A program made the translations under genes and the position numbers. Source: Embiotoca jacksoni (lineage: Eukaryota > Chordata > Actinopteri > Embiotocidae). From it: a stretch of 64,000 bases of DNA. The notes under the pieces are model-generated. The model saw only the letters and a program-made list of their open reading frames with translations. It did no database searches and was not told where the DNA came from. Positions 57,968 through 64,000 of this stretch are shown here, piece after piece. The stretch covers positions 8,625,926 to 8,689,925 of the forward strand of contig JAKOON010000007.1 of assembly GCA_022577435.1 (NCBI GenBank), written 5' to 3'. The stretch's first letter is position 1, and every line of letters begins with the position of its first letter.

Positions 57968-60900
57968 GATACAATATAAACTGGCAGCAGGACGTCAACA
58001 CCAAAGATTGCATTGATTGTTTAATTTTTTTTAGAGATGATTGTGTGGATCACTGAGAACAAGCATGGAGTACTTTAACATGTATGCACGATCCTCGCAT
58101 GAATATCAACTAAATCCTTCCTAGAAAGATGAAAGAAAAGGCCTCATGTCAAATTATATGTATTTTTTTGGGCACAGACTAACAAGAAACTCGAGCACAG
58201 CAAATAAAATACTATGAAACCATAGCTACACACGCACATGCGCCCAGAACCAGAACTCGTATGCGCGCACACAAAACAGTGATTTGAAATTTCAGCGCCA
58301 TATAGGACAGAAGAACGTCTAATTCTTTGCTATTACATCCTGAACCTACGTTATCTGTTCAAGTGAGAAGCAGCAGTTCACACACTACAGAAGTCTGGAG
58401 AGACATTATGAATTGATTGCATACACCGCATTGGATACATATCAACATAAGCAAAGGACATATTGTACCACAGCTAGAATGCATAATGTATGGTAAAGAA
58501 AATCTCTTTGTGGCAATCTCTTTGTCTGTGGTGAGGAATACAATTTTTTTAACTTCTAACAAGTGGCTTAGAGACTTGTGAACAATAAATCACTGCATTT
58601 CGTATTCTTTCTTTCTTACCTTAGAAACTGGTTGTAAGTGTTACTCCTCTGCATTCAAACGGTGGACTTATCTCCTGAAGTGAATGGCCTGCTGCAGAAA
58701 TGATCTGCACGGCTGTTCCAACTCTTTCACTACAGAAAGGTTTGCTCCTCCACAGAGGAAAGGGGCACTTTCCTCTTCCAAAGGAAACTCCTGATAATTT
58801 CCTTCCTCTGCGCTGCAACAACAATTACATTCAAGCAACCAGGAACACTGGGATCACATCCTGTGCTGGACGCAAAACACTGATCTCAGAAAGAATTTAC
58901 CCAACCAATTGTGTTTCTTTAACACTAGTGTAAATGAAATTGAATGTGTCTAATTACTGCCTGTTTAAACAACAAAAAAACATTGTTACAGAAAGTAGCC
59001 CATATCTGTGCAGAACAGTTGAAGTATTTATGTAAAAAAAAAAAAAGAATAACAATAAATAAGAAACAATCAAAAGTTTTAAAACTGCATGTGAATATGA
59101 AGCGTTGCGAGAATTTGCGAGTCTTCAAAAATTCAGGACGGAATTCATGACAAAAAAAAAGTTACTCTACAATTTTTTGTAACAATGAGGGTGTATTATC
59201 ATTCAACCACTGGGTGGCGTATTCAACATGAACTCTTAAAAAGGCCCAAATCAATGTGCTGTATCTCTGTCACAGTGGTTATTTAGCAAAAGTTTCGCTG
59301 CCCGGGTCATAAAAGACTTTTATTTTGAAAAATGAAGCTAATCTATATTTACATCTCCACACTGAAGTCAAATTTTAGGTATATTATCGAAAACATGAAC
59401 AGTGTGATCATAGTTAGTGATACTAAAGACCTGTGATTGATCCAACCATGTTAAATGCAGCAAAATAAAGTGTTTGCAACGTATCCTGTTTGCATAACAC
59501 AACAGTTCCTTAAAATGTTACACATCACATGACTATTATTCATGTTTTCCTGACAAGCCACTTCTCGCAGTTGTGTGAAAAATGGTTGTCTTTTCTGTGG
59601 CAGAGGTGGAAGTGATATGTGGTTGTTATACAACTGTAAAACACATTAGAGAGGATGTCAAGGGGCCCGGTGTGATTTAACAGCATGTCCCCTCACCATT
59701 AGAGGCCATGGCTCATCATTTGAGTAGATCTACAACCTACACAAATTATGTTGTTTTTTTTCGTAACTGTGAAAGTGGTCTTTCCACCAATGTTATGTTT
59801 AGTGATGTTAAATGAGAAAAACAGTGAGAAATTTTAGCCGAATCTGCTGTTCCCCTTGCCTCTATGGATTTTCATAATTAGAATTTCAGCAAGAGGCTAC
59901 AAGACATGTTAGCAATGCAGTAGATAACAATAAACGTATGCATATTCATAATCAGAGATAGCTTGAAGCAGACAATCTTTCCTTATGAAAGTTTTCTTTA
60001 AACGTAGGCGAATATCAGTAAATAGATATGAGCTTAGTCTGAAGCAGCAGAATAACTACACAGCAGGACCTCAGCAGTGTATGTGCGAGTGACTATGACT
60101 AGATTTATAAAAAAATAAATAAACAAATTCTGTACGAAGCCATATTCAAATCTAGAATGTCCTCTAATCTTTAAATTAATATATAATGTTTTAAAAAAAA
60201 ATCTGAATATTATTAACACTAGCCAGTCGGTACTTCAAAAAGCTCACAACATTACAGCGACATCATCAAAAAACACTAGAGGACACCAAACACGATGACA
60301 TTACTTCCAAGTATAGCAATAAAAGAGAATGGCACTATACGTTATAAGTTCCCTCATGTTATGACTGCCAGTACAAGAAGCAAAACAGATTTAGGTAACG
60401 TAAAGCTAATTGGTTCATACAAAGAATGGTGCATATAAGAGATATTTTACCCAGCGGTCCTTCACTACTTTCGGTAGCAGCGGTGGCAACAGCAGCAGCA
60501 TTCTTAAGTACAGAGTCCAATTAGAAAGCGTGAAGGGGAGTTTTAACAACATTATTTATTTGACTATCTGGTGTGATCTGGCCTTGTTGACAATTTGTAA
60601 AGTCACCATGAGTTCATGAGATAGAAGATAAATGGTTTGGTACCGAGTTTGTTGCAATTTTATAACTGTAGAAACTAAAAAGAAGATTAAGATCTGATAT
60701 GACGTACAAAATGGTACACAACAGCCAAACCCGTGCTTTAAAACTCATTTAAAGTCCCTCTCCTGGCGTTGATGAAGCCTCTCGAATCGTGTGTCCGTTC
60801 ATCTAAGTTTCTTATTTAGAAGTTTTTTCCAAGATACAAAATGCCTTAAATTGCCTTTGATGTAACTCTATGAGCAAACAGTCCCCTCATTTATCTCCCC

Positions 60901-61876
60901 CCCCCCCACTTGCCACTTGCCTCCACCTCCAGCTTTCCTGCTCAGCTTCGTCTCTGCTCAAACACACAAACCTCTGCTTGTTTTCCATTTTGCTGGATAC
61001 TGTATACGCTACACAATGCCAAGTAGGAATATTGGAGAAGATAGTCAGGATGGTAACTTTTTTTTTTACTGACTGTATCACTGTCTAAATTATTAGAAAT
61101 GTAATGATAATACATGACATGAGCCTTCAGCTTAATTACAATATCAAACAGCTGATAGTGTGTTGGTAATTTAAGACGACCTTGTTCCTGATCAAATTTG
61201 CTACCTTATCGGGGAAAAACTTCCAGATGTGCCCGTTAGGAAGAAATACTTTCCAATAAATATAAAAGAAAGTGTGGGGGAAAGAGGCATTAATGCTCTG
61301 GAAAGCCTCACCCTGTAGGTTGACACACTTGGTTCCTTTGGTATGTGATGTATGAAACTGGCTGTCTGAGTATGTGATTTTCAGACTGCAGTTGCACAAC
61401 AGAAATGCTCGGCCGTGGTGTTGACTGCTTGTTTTGCCCCTGATTAAGTCTTCCAGCATTAAAATAACACCACACGAACATGTTACTATTACGAAAAACT
61501 TGATTTTCATTGGAATAAATGTAAAAAAAATAAAAAAATAAAAAAATAAAAAAAAAAAAACATCTGACGTCACATTCATGTAGTGCTTTTCTACAGCCAA
61601 TACTCTACAACTGTGACAGGCAAAGCCAACAAGTAGATTTGATTTTTTTTTTTTTTTTCCTGGGAGTGCATTGCTGAGTATTTGCTGAGCATTTAGTGGT
61701 GTCCTTTCATCATCTACACCAAGTTCAAACAAAACAAGTTCTTCTCCGGCGTCAGCGAAAGCACTGTGCCAAGTTATTTTTGCTGTTGCAGTTCTCCAGG
61801 TTGTATCAAGGTATGAGCGTTTTAGTTTGTAAACCTTTTCCAGGCAGTAACTTTACCACTGATGCAGTCTTTAACT

Positions 61877-61889
61877 CCCCCCCCCCCCC

Positions 61890-61926
<37 letters not shown>
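61877..61926. repeat. C14 followed directly by A36
   Basis: Two long homopolymers abut. The A-run is the longest in the window. Confidence 0.95.
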
Positions 61927-61929
<3 letters not shown>

Positions 61930-62067
61930 TCATTGTGAGCTGTTGCTACACTGATAGCTCACGTCAGACCAGCATCTCCTCAACCTGTCTCAAAATCAGG
62001 GAATACGGTTTGTAGTGCAGGATGTTGGGACGTGCATGGGCAGACATGGAATGTGTCTCTCATAAAT

Positions 62068-62257
62068 GACGTTTTCTTTAGCATATAATGAACGTGAAAC
62101 TAAGAATCGTTGTGTTTGCATTACCTTTGAAGGAGCCCTTCATATTTGCATGGGGGAGCAAGTCCTCTTCCACACTGCTCTGAGCCATGTTGCACCCCTG
62201 GTTGCGCCGCCATGTTTCTGCTACGGTAGCCCACGAGGGATAAACCAAACGCTGGCT

Positions 62258-62320
<63 letters not shown>

Positions 62321-62440
62321 CCTTTGGGTTGTCGCGCCCACCGCAGATTTTCCTCCTCGCGTGGGAGGGGAGTGCTCAATTATTGCAGTCTGCAAATCCA
62401 CCACTTGTTGACACTAAATCACACACGGTGTGCACTTTCA
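62068..62440 (-). mobile_element. second copy of the intron-7 MITE family, with (GA)n inside
   Basis: In reverse orientation this stretch follows the same family: AAGAATCGTTGTGTTTGCATT, then AGTCCTCTTCCAC, GCCGCCATGTTTCT, GGGATAAACCAAACGCTGGC, and near the end GACACTAAATC. The alignment comes from remembered consensus. The copy is diverged and its outer end is decayed. It explains the 147-codon open frame across it, which is not a gene. Confidence 0.7.
62259..62319. repeat. (GA)30 microsatellite inside a MITE
   Basis: A near-pure GA array. It lies exactly where the remembered MITE consensus has a short CTCTAGAGAGGG, the likely seed for slippage. Confidence 0.95.
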
Positions 62441-62633
62441 TGGCAATCACCACCTGAAAAACGACTGGCTGTTGCATGTGTTTTTCATCATTTCTTCTGT
62501 TGCAGTTAAACCTATAAATGGATGTTCCTTTAAATGGAGCTCTGCAACATCTTACAACTCTGTTGACCGGATTTCAACTCATTGTAGTTATTTTCTATGT
62601 AAAGGTTATTTCCATTTGTCTTTGATTGTTGTA

Positions 62634-62931
62634 ACTCTACTGTATGCCATGCTGTATGACTGCAGTATATATGTAGAGATGTATAGATATATATATAGAT
62701 ACATATCAATATATCGATCTATATAGACCTATCTAGATATAGATCTATCTATATAGATCTATATATAGACCTAGATCTATATATACACACATATATATAT
62801 ATATCTATATATACACACACATATCTATAGATCTATCTCTATCAATATCTCTAATTATAGAAGAATATGTAGTTATATAGATAGATATACCTATATATTG
62901 TGCAGTCATACAGCATGGCATACAGTAGAGT
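62634..62931. repeat. fold-back structure: 31-bp perfect inverted repeat around an AT-rich core
   Basis: The left arm at 62634-62664 is the exact reverse complement of the right arm at 62901-62931 (31 of 31 bases). The arms contain GTATGCCATGCTGTATGACT. The 236-bp core is built from degenerate TAGATCTA and TATATA units and is itself quasi-palindromic. Identity stops at both arm edges. No target duplication was noted. Confidence 0.9.
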
Positions 62932-64000
62932 ATATATAAATGATAATACAAGTATATCACAATTAAAAACAAGTAATGCAATCATATATCACATGTTTAA
63001 GGCAGTGGAACTAGTGATTCAAGAGACATTATAAATTCTATAAATCTTTATTTAGTTTCTTTGGCAGAATGCACACAAAATAGACTCAATGAATCATGCT
63101 CTCCATCATATCTGATCAATACAATGCAACTCTATCAACACAGAATTTGTTTGCAAACAAATGACATAAAAGAGTGACTGTTTATTTGTGACATTTTCAT
63201 ATGTATGCATAATGTGTGTATAGAAAGAGTGACACAATGACAAAAAAAAATACATAGGATCATTAGACTGTGAAAATAAAGGATTAGGATGGAGAACCTG
63301 TTTAAAATAAACAAAGCAAATTCATAGTTGTAATAAAAGGCACTGAATTTAAGCAAATAGATTTTCAATAAAATTATCAGAAAAGTACTGACAGCACTTC
63401 AGAAAATTGCCAACAGTGATTGTCTTTGCAATTTTGGTATATACAACATAATCACTCTTTAGAATGTGTTATAAAAGGGTCAGCTCTATGTTGCGTAAAT
63501 ATGCTTCTGTACTGATTATGTATATTATCAAAGCTGGGAAATAAAACCATTTCATACATAAAAAAAACACAAAACTAAAAAGTTTATGTGTGTATGGGTG
63601 TAAAAACAACATTTTCCTTCGAAAATAACTATTCTAAGTATCATCTGTGCAATAAACCCCTGGATACAAATATACCACACCCGCTCATTAACAACATTCA
63701 TTTAATAGAATGAAATAGGACACAATGACAACTGCTGTAATAAACTAGTGATGAAACTTTCGTGAGATGGCGTATGTTCAATAAATCTGAACTATGTACA
63801 AAAACAATATTTATTATTACAATACAAACTAATCTTATTTACAGTTTGAAGGGATTTTAAACAATCTCATGTGCTCCCATCTAAGAACTGAAAAATGAAT
63901 TATCAATAGTTAAAAACACTGAGATGACTGTTGATGTCCCCTTAAAGTTTTAAAGAACCAAAGTTTGAAAGATTTTCTATATTAGAAGAATGTATTTGGG
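62932..64000. other. AT-rich end of window: no gene seen
   Basis: Very AT-rich. An AATAAAG on the minus strand at about 63050 would suit the 3' UTR of a minus-strand gene lying beyond the window. In mammals DACH2 lies upstream of KLHL4, but no DACH2 coding sequence is visible here. Confidence 0.4.

Larger units (their letters stand above)
54241..62067. other. klhl4 5' flank: no gene seen
   Basis: AT-rich. Open frames of 152 codons (54431-54889, plus) and 198 codons (61136-61732, minus) have no recognisable domain, and the latter runs through A/T homopolymers. It contains T30, C14A36 and a candidate conserved block at about 57190-57680. Confidence 0.6.

Noticed and set aside
61136..61732. 198-codon open frame on the minus strand
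   Set aside because: It runs through A/T homopolymers (Lys- and Phe-rich runs), has no recognisable domain and no splice or promoter context. An AT-rich chance frame.
62066..62509. 147-codon open frame with an Arg-Glu repeat
   Set aside because: Explained by a reversed MITE copy with a (GA)n array inside it.
1..64000. A novel multi-gene, defence-type or CRISPR system
   Set aside because: There are no direct-repeat/spacer arrays and no clustered genes. The window is vertebrate intergenic DNA around one intron-rich gene.

Overview
The window is AT-rich vertebrate DNA, most likely from a percomorph (spiny-rayed) teleost. Two things point there: one intron-split gene whose exons read as a fish Kelch-like protein, and several interspersed repeats that I recognise from memory as common fish MITE and LINE families. 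Long dinucleotide arrays, such as (TG)46 at 40379-40470 and (GT)42 at 18072-18155, also fit. I see no prokaryotic operon, CRISPR array, rRNA or convincing tRNA. No lineage name or database match was checked.

The only protein-coding gene I can support is klhl4 on the minus strand. I could join eleven coding exons from the ATG at 53596 to the TGA at 31583. All junctions are GT-AG and all phases agree, giving 2,196 nt and a 731-residue protein. The order is a basic/aromatic N-terminus with a Gly13 tract, a Ser/Glu-rich linker, BTB, BACK and six Kelch repeats. The N-terminal start (MSVSGKKEFDVKQ), the linker motif HRGTPVQGRLKSHSR and the C-terminal end (VVVVKLP) favour KLHL4 over its close paralogues KLHL1 and KLHL5. 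Introns total about 20 kb; intron 1 alone is 8.3 kb.

Layout: 1-31 kb is the 3' flank. It has no recognisable gene, but holds two hAT-like MITEs (7201-7455 and 11059-11647), an L2-like LINE 3' end (13002-13690), a LINE/SINE-type tail (about 22.5 kb), a compositionally unusual CpG-rich patch with degenerate 33-bp tandem repeats (about 22.9-23.93 kb), and microsatellites. 31.05-53.7 kb is klhl4. Its intron 7 holds a MITE split by another insertion, intron 4 holds a long CA repeat next to exon 5, and intron 1 holds an antisense LINE fragment. 53.6-54.2 kb is the presumed 5' UTR and promoter, with CTG and TG repeats. 54.2-64 kb is the 5' flank. It carries a second copy of the intron-7 MITE family, interrupted by a (GA)n array, and a striking 31-bp perfect inverted repeat (62634-62664 / 62901-62931) around an AT-rich quasi-palindromic core.

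I found no undescribed multi-gene system. The most useful leads are the 31-bp-arm fold-back structure, the nested MITE, the CpG-rich patch, the frame-preserving exon 5 beside a (CA)46 tract, the fish Gly13 tract with an overlapping uORF in klhl4, and several unrepetitive stretches that could be conserved regulatory elements. Those stretches need alignment to other fish genomes before being believed.
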